A stretch of 24,680 nt of DNA from an uncultured Lachnospiraceae bacterium (GCA_910588755.1 CAJUQZ010000054.1:1-24680); one strand, 5' to 3'; counted from the first letter of the stretch, positions 1 through 7,735 are shown. Numbers and translations: made by a program. Notes: generated by a model not told the origin, from the letters alone.

Positions 1-129
1 AATGACAGATGCAAATAAGGAAAGCTTGAAAACGGCATCAGGAAATGATGGATGCAAATAAAGAAAGCAAGAATATGGCATCAGGAAATGACAGATGCAA
101 ATAAGAAAATCAGAATGTGGTATCATAAT
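1..129. repeat. Three 43-bp tandem repeats upstream of hrcA
   Basis: Three degenerate 43-bp units lie head to tail at 1-43, 44-86 and 87-129. Each begins AATGA(C/T)(A/G)GATGCAAATAA, and the first two end GGCATCAGGA. The third copy diverges in its last third. Every unit carries GATGCAAATAA, and units 1 and 2 also carry the inverted GCATC, so CATCA-GGAAA-TGATG can form a short hairpin at the 1/2 junction (36-50). A 43-bp period is about four helical turns, so equivalent sites fall on one DNA face. Because 43 is not a multiple of three and each unit contains TAA, the repeats are not part of one long protein. The array ends 20 bp before the hrcA start codon. Its role is unknown; an operator array or replication slippage are both possible. 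Confidence 0.85.
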
Positions 130-148
130 ATGAAAGGAGCGTGGCAGG

Positions 149-1213
149 TTGGAGTTAGATGAGCGAAAGCGAAAGATATTGCAGGCAATCATCCGCAATT
201 ATCTGGAGACTGGCGAACCGGTTGGAAGCAGGACCATTTCCAAGTATACGGACTTAAATCTAAGCTCTGCTACGATCCGAAATGAAATGTCAGACCTCGA
301 GGAGCTGGGGTATATCGTACAGCCACACACCTCGGCGGGGCGGATTCCTTCCGACAAGGGCTACCGGTTGTATGTGGATCAGATGATGCTCGAGAAAGAG
401 GAACAGTTAAGCCAGGCGACGCAGGAAGTGCGGGAGATGCAGAAGATGCTGCTTGACCGTGAGGATAAGATGGAGGCGGTGCTCAAGCAGATGGCGAAAA
501 TGCTTGCCGCCAACACAAATTATGCCACCATGATATCGGCGCCGCAGGTGCGAGGAAATAAGCTGAAATTTATACAGCTCTCAAGGGTGGATACAAGGCA
601 GCTTCTGACCACGATAGTCGTCGAGGGAAATGTAATTAGGAACGATATGATATCAGTCGATCAGATGCTCGACGACGAGACACTGTTAAAGCTCAATATC
701 CTGCTGAACACAAACTTAAACGGACTGCCAATCGAGGAGATCAATCTAGCGATGATCGCGAACCTCAAACAGCAGGCGGGCATTCACGCAGGTATCATCG
801 CAGAGGTGATGGACGCGGTAGCGGCCGTGATCAAGGACGGCGAGAATGTGGAGATTTACACGAGCGGGGCCAACAATATTTTCAAGTATCCAGAGCTTGC
901 AGACAATCAGCGGGCGAGCGAGTTGATTACAACTTTTGAGGAAAAGCAGCTGTTAAGTGAGCTTGTGCAGGACACACTAACCGACGAGAGCGGAACAGGC
1001 ATACAGGTCTATATCGGCAATGAGACACCGGTCAAGACCATGAAGGACTGTAGTGTGGTGACAGCGACCTATGAGCTAGAGGAGGGCATGAAGGGCACAA
1101 TTGGAATTATCGGTCCGCGCCGTATGGATTATGACAAGGTGATTCGTACGTTGAAGACACTGAAAAGTCAGCTGGATACGATATATAAAAAAGATGACAG
1201 GCAGGGCGGATAG
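149..1213 (+). CDS. hrcA: Heat-inducible transcription repressor HrcA
   Basis: This is a 354-residue protein, close to the usual HrcA length of about 340-350. Residues 1-75 form the winged-helix DNA-binding region typical of the family (ETGEPVGSRTISK, then SSATIRNEMSDLEELGYI and HTSAGRIPSDKGYR). The rest matches the GAF-like HrcA core. HrcA represses heat-shock operons by binding the CIRCE inverted repeat and is kept active by the GroE chaperonin (family knowledge). The start is TTG at 149, chosen because AAGGAG lies at 134-139 with a 9-nt gap. It is the first gene of hrcA-grpE-dnaK-dnaJ. No CIRCE element is visible in the 148 bases before it, so autoregulation would have to act at a site outside the window. 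Confidence 0.96.
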   Translation: MELDERKRKILQAIIRNYLETGEPVGSRTISKYTDLNLSSATIRNEMSDLEELGYIVQPHTSAGRIPSDKGYRLYVDQMMLEKEEQLSQATQEVREMQKMLLDREDKMEAVLKQMAKMLAANTNYATMISAPQVRGNKLKFIQLSRVDTRQLLTTIVVEGNVIRNDMISVDQMLDDETLLKLNILLNTNLNGLPIEEINLAMIANLKQQAGIHAGIIAEVMDAVAAVIKDGENVEIYTSGANNIFKYPELADNQRASELITTFEEKQLLSELVQDTLTDESGTGIQVYIGNETPVKTMKDCSVVTATYELEEGMKGTIGIIGPRRMDYDKVIRTLKTLKSQLDTIYKKDDRQGG

Positions 1214-1286
1214 AATAAGGGCCGTGGCTGATAGAGCAGGCGTATATATTATACACGATATTATATATAGAAAGGAAACGAGTGGC

Positions 1287-1940
1287 GTGGAAGAGAAGGA
1301 ACTGGATGAACAGATCAACGAAGCTGTAAATGAAGAAGCAGAAAAAGCTGTAAATGAAGACGTAAACGCGGATGCAGAAGCGGCGGAAGATATACCCGCC
1401 AAGACAGGACAGCAGGAAGATGTGGCGGAGGAAAACGGCGGCTCGGGCGACAAAAAGGAAAAGAAAAAGTCTTTTCTTGGCAAGGACAAGAAGGAGAAGG
1501 CCAACAAGCTCCAGGAAAAGGTCGATGAGCTCGAGGACAGGGTGAAGCGCCAGATGGCAGAGTTTGACAATTTCAGAAAGCGCTCCGAAAAAGAGAAGTC
1601 TGCGATGTTTGAGACTGGCGCAAAGAGTGTTGTAGAGAAGATCCTGCCGGTTGTGGACAATTTCGAGAGAGGTCTTGCGGGACTGTCCGAGGAGGAGATC
1701 AAGCAGCCTTTTGCGGAGGGGATGAACATGATCTACAAGCAGCTGATGGCAGAGCTCGAAAAGCTTGAGGTAAAGCCAATCGCGGCGGTCGGCTGCGAAT
1801 TTAATCCAGATCTTCACAATGCGGTGATGCAGGTGGAGAGTGAGGAGTATGCGTCAGGCATTATCGCGCAGGAGCTTCAGAAAGGGTATACGTACCGGGA
1901 CAGCGTAGTAAGGCACAGTATGGTAGCAGTAGTGCAGTAA
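1287..1940 (+). CDS. grpE: Nucleotide exchange factor GrpE
   Basis: GrpE is the dimeric nucleotide exchange factor that releases ADP from DnaK. From a GTG start at 1287 the product is 217 residues. An N-terminal acidic, low-complexity stretch (about 1-65, rich in Glu and Ala) is followed by a Lys/Glu coiled-coil (about 65-110), the family motif QMAEFDNFRKRSEKEK, and the C-terminal beta domain ending VVRHSMVAVVQ. GTG 1287 was chosen over an in-frame ATG at 1194 because AAAGGA at 1271-1276 sits 10 nt upstream, and because the extra 31 residues (overlapping the end of hrcA) do not resemble GrpE. It lies between hrcA and dnaK, the standard Firmicute order, and is very likely cotranscribed with them. 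Confidence 0.95.
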   Translation: MEEKELDEQINEAVNEEAEKAVNEDVNADAEAAEDIPAKTGQQEDVAEENGGSGDKKEKKKSFLGKDKKEKANKLQEKVDELEDRVKRQMAEFDNFRKRSEKEKSAMFETGAKSVVEKILPVVDNFERGLAGLSEEEIKQPFAEGMNMIYKQLMAELEKLEVKPIAAVGCEFNPDLHNAVMQVESEEYASGIIAQELQKGYTYRDSVVRHSMVAVVQ

Positions 1941-2006
1941 AGGTATTTGGATAGTTCAATAAATGGTTTTAAGTAAATGATTTTATGGAATGAGGAGGAA
2001 AAAATC

Positions 2007-3881
2007 ATGGCAAAGATTATTGGTATTGACTTAGGTACAACAAACAGCTGCGTGGCAGTTATGGAAGGTGGCAAACCCACCGTTATCGCAAATACAGAGG
2101 GCGCAAGGACAACACCTTCTGTCGTGGCATTTACAAAGACAGGCGAGCGTCTTGTCGGTGAGCCGGCAAAGCGCCAGGCTGTGACAAATGCGGAGAAGAC
2201 GATTGCGTCCATCAAGCGGGATATGGGTACGGACTATAAGGTTGACATCGACGGAAAGAAGTATACTCCTCAGGAGATTTCCGCTATGATTCTGCAGAAG
2301 CTGAAGGCAGATGCGGAGAGCTATCTGGGAGAGAAGGTTTCAGAGGCCGTGATCACGGTGCCGGCATATTTTAACGATGCACAGCGCCAGGCGACAAAGG
2401 ACGCAGGTAAGATTGCAGGTCTTGATGTAAAGCGTATCATCAACGAGCCGACAGCGGCAGCGCTTGCATATGGTCTTGACAATGAGAAAGAGCAGAAGAT
2501 TCTGGTGTATGACCTTGGCGGCGGTACATTTGATGTGTCCATTATCGAGATTGGTGACGGCGTGATTGAGGTTCTTGCGACAAACGGTGATACACACCTT
2601 GGCGGCGATGACTTTGACAACAAGCTGATCCAGTGGATGACTGATGAGTTCAGGAAGCAGGAGGGCATCGACCTTTCTGGTGACAAGATGGCAATGCAGC
2701 GTCTGAAGGAGGCGGCAGAGAAGGCCAAGAAAGAGCTCTCCTCCGCGACGACGACAAATATTAACCTTCCTTTCATTACAGCGACACCGGAAGGACCAAA
2801 GCATTTTGATATGAACCTTACAAGAGCCAAATTTGATGAGCTCACAAATGACCTGGTGGAGAGAACTGCTGTTCCGGTACAGAACGCATTGAAGGACGCA
2901 GGACTCACAGCCTCCGAGATCGGTCAGGTGCTGCTGGTGGGTGGTTCCACACGTATCCCAGCAGTTCAGGAGAAGGTAAAACAGCTGACAGGCAAGGAGC
3001 CAAGCAAATCCCTCAATCCGGACGAGTGCGTGGCAATCGGCGCTTCGATCCAGGGCGGTAAGCTTGCAGGCGATGCGGGTGCAGGTGAAATTCTGCTGTT
3101 AGACGTTACACCTCTGTCACTGTCCATTGAGACAATGGGTGGTGTGGCCACGAAGTTAATCGAGAGAAACACGACAATTCCTACCAAGAAGAGCCAGATT
3201 TTCTCGACAGCAGCAGATAACCAGACGGCGGTTGACATCAATGTCGTACAGGGTGAGAGACAGTTTGCAAGGGATAATAAGTCACTTGGACAGTTCAGAC
3301 TTGACGGAATCCCTCCTGCAAGGCGCGGTGTGCCTCAGATTGAGGTTACATTTGACATCGACGCAAACGGTATCGTGAACGTTTCCGCGAAGGATTTGGG
3401 AACAGGAAAAGAGCAGCATATCACGATCACGGCAGGCTCAAATATGTCTGATGAGGATATCGAGAAGGCCGTTAAGGAAGCGGCAGAGTATGAGGCACAA
3501 GACAGAAAGCGCAAGGAGGCAATTGATGCGAGAAATGACGCAGACTCCTTCGTATTCCAGACAGAGAAGGCATTAAATGAGGTTGGTGACAAGATTGACG
3601 CGTCTGAAAAATCCTCATTGGAGGCTGACTTAAACGACCTGAAAGCATTTCTCGAGAGCACCAAGGATACCGAGATGACTGAGGACCAGGTGTCAGAGCT
3701 CAAGGGCAAGCAGGAAGCGCTGATGTCAAAGGCACAGAACCTGTTTACAAAGATGTACGAGAATATGCAGGGTGCGGCAGGTGCAGCAGGTCCGGACATG
3801 AGCAATATGGGCGGCGCAGAGCAGACACAAGACGCAGGCGCAGCGGACGATGTTGTTGACGGGGATTACAGAGAAGTATAA
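2007..3881 (+). CDS. dnaK: Molecular chaperone DnaK (Hsp70)
   Basis: This is a full-length Hsp70 of 624 residues that folds and refolds proteins in the cytoplasm in an ATP cycle driven by DnaJ and GrpE. The ATPase domain has IIGIDLGTTNSCVAVMEGG at the N-terminus, the phosphate loop VYDLGGGTFDVSI, and VLLVGGSTRIPAVQ. The interdomain linker is seen at LLLDVTPLSLSIET. The substrate-binding beta domain is followed by a helical lid and a Gly/Ala-rich tail ending DDVVDGDYREV. The start at 2007 is fixed by AGGAGG at 1993-1998 (8-nt gap) and by the conserved MAKIIGIDLGTT opening. An upstream in-frame ATG at 1977 adds ten unconserved residues and is rejected. No internal break was seen. Confidence 0.98.
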   Translation: MAKIIGIDLGTTNSCVAVMEGGKPTVIANTEGARTTPSVVAFTKTGERLVGEPAKRQAVTNAEKTIASIKRDMGTDYKVDIDGKKYTPQEISAMILQKLKADAESYLGEKVSEAVITVPAYFNDAQRQATKDAGKIAGLDVKRIINEPTAAALAYGLDNEKEQKILVYDLGGGTFDVSIIEIGDGVIEVLATNGDTHLGGDDFDNKLIQWMTDEFRKQEGIDLSGDKMAMQRLKEAAEKAKKELSSATTTNINLPFITATPEGPKHFDMNLTRAKFDELTNDLVERTAVPVQNALKDAGLTASEIGQVLLVGGSTRIPAVQEKVKQLTGKEPSKSLNPDECVAIGASIQGGKLAGDAGAGEILLLDVTPLSLSIETMGGVATKLIERNTTIPTKKSQIFSTAADNQTAVDINVVQGERQFARDNKSLGQFRLDGIPPARRGVPQIEVTFDIDANGIVNVSAKDLGTGKEQHITITAGSNMSDEDIEKAVKEAAEYEAQDRKRKEAIDARNDADSFVFQTEKALNEVGDKIDASEKSSLEADLNDLKAFLESTKDTEMTEDQVSELKGKQEALMSKAQNLFTKMYENMQGAAGAAGPDMSNMGGAEQTQDAGAADDVVDGDYREV

Positions 3882-3937
3882 AGGACAGGGCGGTTCCTGG
3901 GCGGCACAGTACGCCGCCTGGAATTTGCCAGGTTCTT

Positions 3938-3966
3938 CAAAGGACGCCAAGGGGTGGCGTTCTTTG
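3938..3966 (+). other. Hairpin in the dnaK-dnaJ intergenic region
   Basis: CAAAGGACGCCA at 3938-3949 pairs with TGGCGTTCTTTG at 3955-3966 across a 5-nt loop (12 bp, one G-U). Two smaller stems sit just upstream: GGCGGC...GCCGCC around 3900-3918 and CCTGG...CCAGG around 3918-3932. There is no U-tract after the big stem, so it is not a classical terminator. It could be an mRNA processing or stability element that sets dnaJ below dnaK, or a partial attenuator. The stems are seen; the function is inference. Confidence 0.5.
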
Positions 3967-4009
3967 CGTGGATTGTGTTTGATTTATACTGTATAAAAGA
4001 AAGGCATGG

Positions 4010-4819
4010 ATGAACATGGCAGAGCAGAAGAGAGATTATTATGAGGTGTTAGGTGTTGAGCGGGGCGCGGACGATGCCAGTATCAAAAAAGCATACAGAC
4101 AGCTTGCCAAGAAATATCACCCGGACATGAACCCGGGCGACGCTGAGGCTGAGAAGAAGTTCAAGGAAGCGTCAGAGGCCTATGCCGTATTAAGTGATCC
4201 TGACAAGAGACGCCAGTATGACCAGTTTGGACACGCCGCGTTTGAGGGCGGCGGTGCAGGCGGCTTTGGCGGATTTGACTTCGGCGGGGCTGATTTCTCT
4301 GACATATTTGGCGATATATTTGGTGATTTCTTTGGCGGCGGCCGGAGCAGTTCGAGGAGCAACGGGCCGATGAAGGGCGCCAATATCCGCACTAGCGTGC
4401 GCATCACGTTCGAGGAGGCAGTGTTTGGTATTGACAAGGAGCTTGAGCTCAATCTCAAGGATACCTGCAAGACCTGTAACGGCAGTGGTGCGAAGCCGGG
4501 TACATCACCCGAGACCTGCCACCGCTGCGGCGGGCGCGGCCAGGTGGTGACGCAGAGCAAGACACCGTTTGGCATTATCCGCAATGCGCAGGTGTGCCCG
4601 GAGTGCGGCGGTTCTGGCAAAACAGTCAAGGAGAAATGTCCGGACTGTCATGGAAGCGGCTATATAGCAGGCAGAAAGAAGATACAGGTGTCAATTCCGG
4701 CCGGTATTGATAATGGACAGAGTGTGCGGATCCGTGATAAGGGCGAGCCGGGTGTAAACGGCGGGCCAAGGGGCGATCTGCTGGTCGAGGTCGTGGTCGA
4801 GAGACATCCGATCTTCTAG
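4010..4819 (+). CDS. dnaJ: DnaJ N-terminal fragment (J domain and zinc finger)
   Basis: This is the translatable 5' part of dnaJ, 269 residues. The J domain spans about 8-72 with the essential HPD at 37-39 (KKYHPDM). A Gly/Phe-rich linker follows at about 79-112. Four CxxCxGxG-type zinc repeats lie at 153-160, 170-177, 196-203 and 210-217. The start of peptide-binding domain I/II ends abruptly at HPIF. ATG 4010 and ATG 4016 (MAEQKRDYYEVLG) are both possible; GAAAGG at 3999-4004 is 5 or 11 nt away. A truncated J-G/F-zinc product could still stimulate DnaK, but it would lack domain II and the dimerisation tail, which are needed for stable substrate holding (family knowledge). Confidence 0.85.
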   Translation: MNMAEQKRDYYEVLGVERGADDASIKKAYRQLAKKYHPDMNPGDAEAEKKFKEASEAYAVLSDPDKRRQYDQFGHAAFEGGGAGGFGGFDFGGADFSDIFGDIFGDFFGGGRSSSRSNGPMKGANIRTSVRITFEEAVFGIDKELELNLKDTCKTCNGSGAKPGTSPETCHRCGGRGQVVTQSKTPFGIIRNAQVCPECGGSGKTVKEKCPDCHGSGYIAGRKKIQVSIPAGIDNGQSVRIRDKGEPGVNGGPRGDLLVEVVVERHPIF

Positions 4820-4828
4820 CGACAGGAT

Positions 4829-5194
4829 ATGAACATCTTCTCTACCGTTCCAGTATCTTTTGCAGTTGCAGCGCTTGGTGGCGAGGTGCTGATTGACACC
4901 GTGGACGGCAGGGTTGTCTACGACGTGAAGGCGGGCACACAGACTGACACGCGTGTCAGGCTGCGCGGGAAGGGCGTTCCGTCGCTTAGGAATAAAGATG
5001 TCCGCGGTGACCATTATGTGACGCTTGTCGTGCAGGTGCCGGATAAACTGTCTAACGAGGCGAAAGAGCTTCTGCGTCAGTTTGACAAAGAGACCGGAAA
5101 CAGCCTAGAAGCTGTCAGGAATATGGAAAACAATGACCTGAATGAGGATAAGAACAAAAAAGAAAAGAAACGCAAGGGAATATTTAATAAATAA
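4829..5194 (+). CDS. DnaJ C-terminal fragment after the stop
   Basis: The second half of the broken dnaJ continues in the same frame. It contains peptide-binding domain II (VPVSFAVAALGGEVLIDTVDG, then RLRGKGVPSLRNKDVRGDHYV) and a charged tail ending KKEKKRKGIFNK. The first internal ATG is 4829, only 10 bases after the TAG, and would give 121 residues. No convincing Shine-Dalgarno sequence precedes it, and any reinitiation would depend on ribosomes terminating at 4819. It is most likely untranslated or poorly translated if the stop is real. The good conservation of this half argues that the mutation is very recent or is a sequence error. Confidence 0.6.
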   Translation: MNIFSTVPVSFAVAALGGEVLIDTVDGRVVYDVKAGTQTDTRVRLRGKGVPSLRNKDVRGDHYVTLVVQVPDKLSNEAKELLRQFDKETGNSLEAVRNMENNDLNEDKNKKEKKRKGIFNK

Positions 5195-5248
5195 ATTCCA
5201 GAAGCCATGTATGATATATATATCGTACATGGCTTCTGGAATTTTGCT
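5194..5248 (+). terminator. Intrinsic terminator of the heat-shock cluster
   Basis: A very long perfect-type stem begins at the dnaJ stop codon: AATTCCAGAAGCCATG... at 5194-5215 pairs with ...CATGGCTTCTGGAATT, ending about 5243, with one G-U pair and a small AT loop. TTTT follows the AATT arm. The complementary strand also ends in an A/T tract, so the element may act in both directions. It separates the chaperone genes from the accessory block. Confidence 0.9.
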
Positions 5249-5260
5249 GTCTTGACGGCA

Positions 5261-5337
5261 CAGACGATAATGATGCAATTTTGATGCAAAAATTATGCCT
5301 GTTTGATACAAATAAGATGCAACTTTGATGTTTCCAG
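5261..5337 (+). repeat. Helically phased 11-bp repeats (GATGCAA)
   Basis: GATGCAA-like motifs recur at exactly 11-bp spacing: GATGCAATTTT (5272), GATGCAAAAAT (5283), the degenerate TATGCCTGTTT (5294), GATACAAATAA (5305), GATGCAACTTT (5316) and GATG (5327). One DNA turn is about 10.5 bp, so the motifs face roughly the same side of the helix. The last unit overlaps the predicted -35 of the downstream operon. They may be binding sites for an activator or repressor, or a phased A/T-tract bend. The spacing is seen; the function is inference. Confidence 0.7.
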
Positions 5338-5354
5338 ACCGTATCATGTATTTA
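5325..5354 (+). promoter_or_regulatory. Possible promoter of the VIT/VWA-exosortase operon
   Basis: TTGATG (5325-5330) is followed after 18 bp by TATTTA (5349-5354), a partial match to sigma-A promoters. It lies 57 bp before the start codon of the VIT/VWA gene and after the dnaJ terminator. TTGACG at about 5252 is another -35-like hexamer but lacks a good -10 partner. Confidence 0.35.
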
Positions 5355-5410
5355 AAGCGTATTTTGCGCAGGTACAGTTTTGATTATAAAGAAAGGTATG
5401 GTACAGGGAG

Positions 5411-7735
5411 ATGAAGAAAAGCAACAGGGTTTTATGTTTCTTAGGTGCGTTTTTGATCAGCTTTATGGTATTGCCGCTAAGGACTGTCCAGGCCACGGAG
5501 ACGGAAAAGCAGGACAAGGACCAGACGGGCGCGCCCTATTTTTATGTGGAGACGGATGATGTCTCGGTGGACAGCTTTCCACTCAAAAAGACCAGCGTGA
5601 CAGCGGATATCAATGGCGTGATCGCGGATATCCATGTGGTGCAGTCCTATGCGAATGAGGGGACAAGCCCCATCAACGCATGTTATGTATTTCCAGCGTC
5701 CACCAAAGTGACAGTCCACGGTATGCAGATGCAGATTGGCAACCAGCTTGTGACGGCAAAGATCAAGGAGAAGGAGGAGGCAAAGGAGGAGTTTGAGGAG
5801 GCGAAGGAGGAAGGAAAAAGCGCCTCGCTGCTGTCGGAGGAACGCCCGAATGTCTTTACGATGAACATTGCAAATATCATGCCGGGGGACAAGGTTTCGG
5901 TTGACCTCCATTACACGGAGTTAATCACGCCCACAGACGGGGTGTACCAGTTTGTGTATCCTACGGTTTCAGGCCCCAGGTATGTGGGACCCGTCATAGA
6001 TGATATGGGAACGCGCGAGGAGTGGACAGCGACGCCCTATCTTCCAGCGGGGACTGACCCAAAGGATCAATATGACATTCGTGTCAGTTTATCGGCGGCT
6101 GTTCCCATCACGGAGCTTACAAGCAGCTCCCATGAGATAATGGTCGAGTGGGAGAACGACACCAAGGCAGCTGTCTCGCTTGCCGATGCTTCAGACTACG
6201 CGGGCAACAGAGATTTTATATTGGACTATAAGATGATAGGACAGGATATTGCGACGGGGTTGATGCTCAACAAAGGCGAAAATGAGAATTTCTTTATGCT
6301 GATGGTACAGCCACCAGAGCGCTGCAATATCGAGGACATTCCGCCTAGGGAGTACATCTTTGTGCTCGATGTATCTGGTTCCATGTCCGGCTATCCGCTG
6401 CAGACCGCAAAGGAGCTGATCAGAAATCTTGTGTCCGACCTTCGGGAGACGGATACGTTCAACCTGATTCTGTTCTCCGGCGGATCAATCCAGATGTCGG
6501 AGCAGTCAGTCCCGGCCAATAAGGAGAACATTAACAGGGCGATACAGATTATCGACAGGCAGGAAGGTTCTGGTGGCACAGAGCTTGCGCCGGCGCTTAG
6601 GGATGCCATCGCAATCCCGGCAAAGGCAGACGTGGCGCGCAGTATCGTTGTCATCACAGACGGTTATATCTACGGCGAGGATGAGATCTTTGAGATTATT
6701 CATGAAAATATAGGCAGCACGGACTTCTTTTCATTTGGCATCGGCCGAGGCGTCAACCGCAATCTGATAGAGGGAATCGCCAAGACAGGGCAGGGTGAGC
6801 CATTTGTCGTGGCAGATCAGGAGGAGGCGGAAGAAACCGCAGCACGGTTTAAGACTTATATCCAGTCGCCCGTCATGACGGATATCAACGTGAAGTTTGA
6901 CGGGTTTGATGTTTATGATGTGGAGCCGGCTGTTCTCCCCACACTCTTTGCTCAGCGGCCGATCATTTTGCTGGGAAAGTGGCGCGGTGAGCCAGAGGGA
7001 ACGGTTCAGATTACGGGAAAAACAGGAAGCGGTGACTATGTGCAGACGATTTCACTAGATGCTCTGAAGGATAATCCTTCAGATGAAAATGCTGCAGAAG
7101 AAAAGAATATCGCAAAAGAAGAGTCTGGTGTAAATGAAACGTATGTCAGGAATTACGAAATGTCAGGCGCTTATCTAAGTGGTTCAGCCGGGGACGCGTC
7201 AGATGGGAAAGCAGTGAATGCGAAAGCGTCTGTCGTGCAGGCTAATAAGCTTGCACCAGTCTCTGCACAGACATATGCCACAAATGCAACGAACAGGAAC
7301 ACAGCCGGAGATGCCACAAATGCAAATGTCGCAGGCAGTGCAGACCAGACGCAGTCTGTCGCGGCAGTCACCTTGGAGAGTGATGTGCTAAGCTATCTGT
7401 GGGCACAAAAAAGAATCGAGCGTCTCACCGACTATGGATTAAATAAGAATAATCCCGATGTAAAGGCAGAGGTGACACAGCTAGGTCTGACATATAATAT
7501 CCTGACACCGTACACTTCATTTATCGCAGTGACAGAGACAGTGCGCAATCCAGGACAGAACAGCACGGATGTGGACCAGCCGCTTCCGCTGCCGCTGGAG
7601 GTATCCAACTTTGCAGTCGGTGGTTATCTGTTTGGCGCAGAGCCGTCAGAAATACTTCTAGGTGCTATATTATTGCTGATGATAGTGTTGCAGCTTCCTG
7701 GTATCAGGAGACGGCTGCAAAAGCGCCGCGCATAG
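5411..7735 (+). CDS. Secreted VIT/VWA-domain protein with exosortase sorting signal
   Basis: This is a 774-residue exported protein. Residues 1-29 are a Sec signal peptide (basic MKKSNR, hydrophobic core, VQA/TE cleavage region). Residues about 50-175 are a vault/inter-alpha-trypsin (VIT) domain with the typical EEFEEAKEEGKSASLLSEE and FTMNIANIMPGD motifs. Residues about 314-480 are a von Willebrand A domain with a metal-binding MIDAS (D320-x-S-G-S, T390, D417), usually a divalent-cation ligand-binding fold. Residues about 560-670 are a low-complexity Ala/Asn/Thr/Ser linker. The last 38 residues form a sorting signal: AEPSE at 743-747, a hydrophobic helix at about 748-765, then RRRLQKRRA. There is no LPXTG motif, so sortase is not the processor. 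The next gene encodes an exosortase, the expected partner. Molecular function is unknown; surface adhesion or envelope sensing is plausible. Confidence 0.9.
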   Translation: MKKSNRVLCFLGAFLISFMVLPLRTVQATETEKQDKDQTGAPYFYVETDDVSVDSFPLKKTSVTADINGVIADIHVVQSYANEGTSPINACYVFPASTKVTVHGMQMQIGNQLVTAKIKEKEEAKEEFEEAKEEGKSASLLSEERPNVFTMNIANIMPGDKVSVDLHYTELITPTDGVYQFVYPTVSGPRYVGPVIDDMGTREEWTATPYLPAGTDPKDQYDIRVSLSAAVPITELTSSSHEIMVEWENDTKAAVSLADASDYAGNRDFILDYKMIGQDIATGLMLNKGENENFFMLMVQPPERCNIEDIPPREYIFVLDVSGSMSGYPLQTAKELIRNLVSDLRETDTFNLILFSGGSIQMSEQSVPANKENINRAIQIIDRQEGSGGTELAPALRDAIAIPAKADVARSIVVITDGYIYGEDEIFEIIHENIGSTDFFSFGIGRGVNRNLIEGIAKTGQGEPFVVADQEEAEETAARFKTYIQSPVMTDINVKFDGFDVYDVEPAVLPTLFAQRPIILLGKWRGEPEGTVQITGKTGSGDYVQTISLDALKDNPSDENAAEEKNIAKEESGVNETYVRNYEMSGAYLSGSAGDASDGKAVNAKASVVQANKLAPVSAQTYATNATNRNTAGDATNANVAGSADQTQSVAAVTLESDVLSYLWAQKRIERLTDYGLNKNNPDVKAEVTQLGLTYNILTPYTSFIAVTETVRNPGQNSTDVDQPLPLPLEVSNFAVGGYLFGAEPSEILLGAILLLMIVLQLPGIRRRLQKRRA

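Larger units (their letters stand above)
4010..5194 (+). pseudogene. dnaJ: dnaJ interrupted by an in-frame TAG
   Basis: Read through one stop codon, this frame encodes a complete 394-residue type I DnaJ: J domain, Gly/Phe linker, four-repeat zinc finger, and both C-terminal peptide-binding domains. The stop is TAG at 4817-4819, between HPIF and RQDMNIF. The family usually reads HPIFxR/HPIFER here, so a Glu codon (GAG) changed by one base would explain it. The frame is unchanged on both sides, so this is a nonsense substitution, not a frameshift. The interruption is either a real recent mutation or a sequencing or assembly error. DnaJ is the co-chaperone that delivers substrates and stimulates the DnaK ATPase. 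Confidence 0.8.

Noticed and set aside
1..129. CRISPR array
   Set aside because: The 43-bp units are contiguous and have no unique spacers between them; the 13-bp and 11-bp repeats elsewhere are likewise direct tandem repeats.
1194..1286. N-terminal extension of GrpE from an ATG overlapping hrcA
   Set aside because: The 31 extra residues do not look like GrpE, and a good ribosome site (AAAGGA) precedes GTG 1287.
2321..2908. Long minus-strand frames opposite dnaK (and similarly opposite grpE, dnaJ and thiI)
   Set aside because: They are antisense to highly conserved genes and are rich in Ser/Arg/Leu without motifs; codon-structure shadows.
4817..4819. Amber codon in dnaJ as programmed recoding (pyrrolysine or read-through)
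   Set aside because: No pyrrolysine genes or recoding structure are visible, other genes in the window do not contain in-frame TAG, and Glu to TAG by one base is simpler.
5411..7735. Sortase (LPXTG) anchoring of the VIT/VWA protein
   Set aside because: No LPXTG-like pentapeptide precedes the C-terminal helix, and the neighbouring enzyme is an exosortase, not a sortase.
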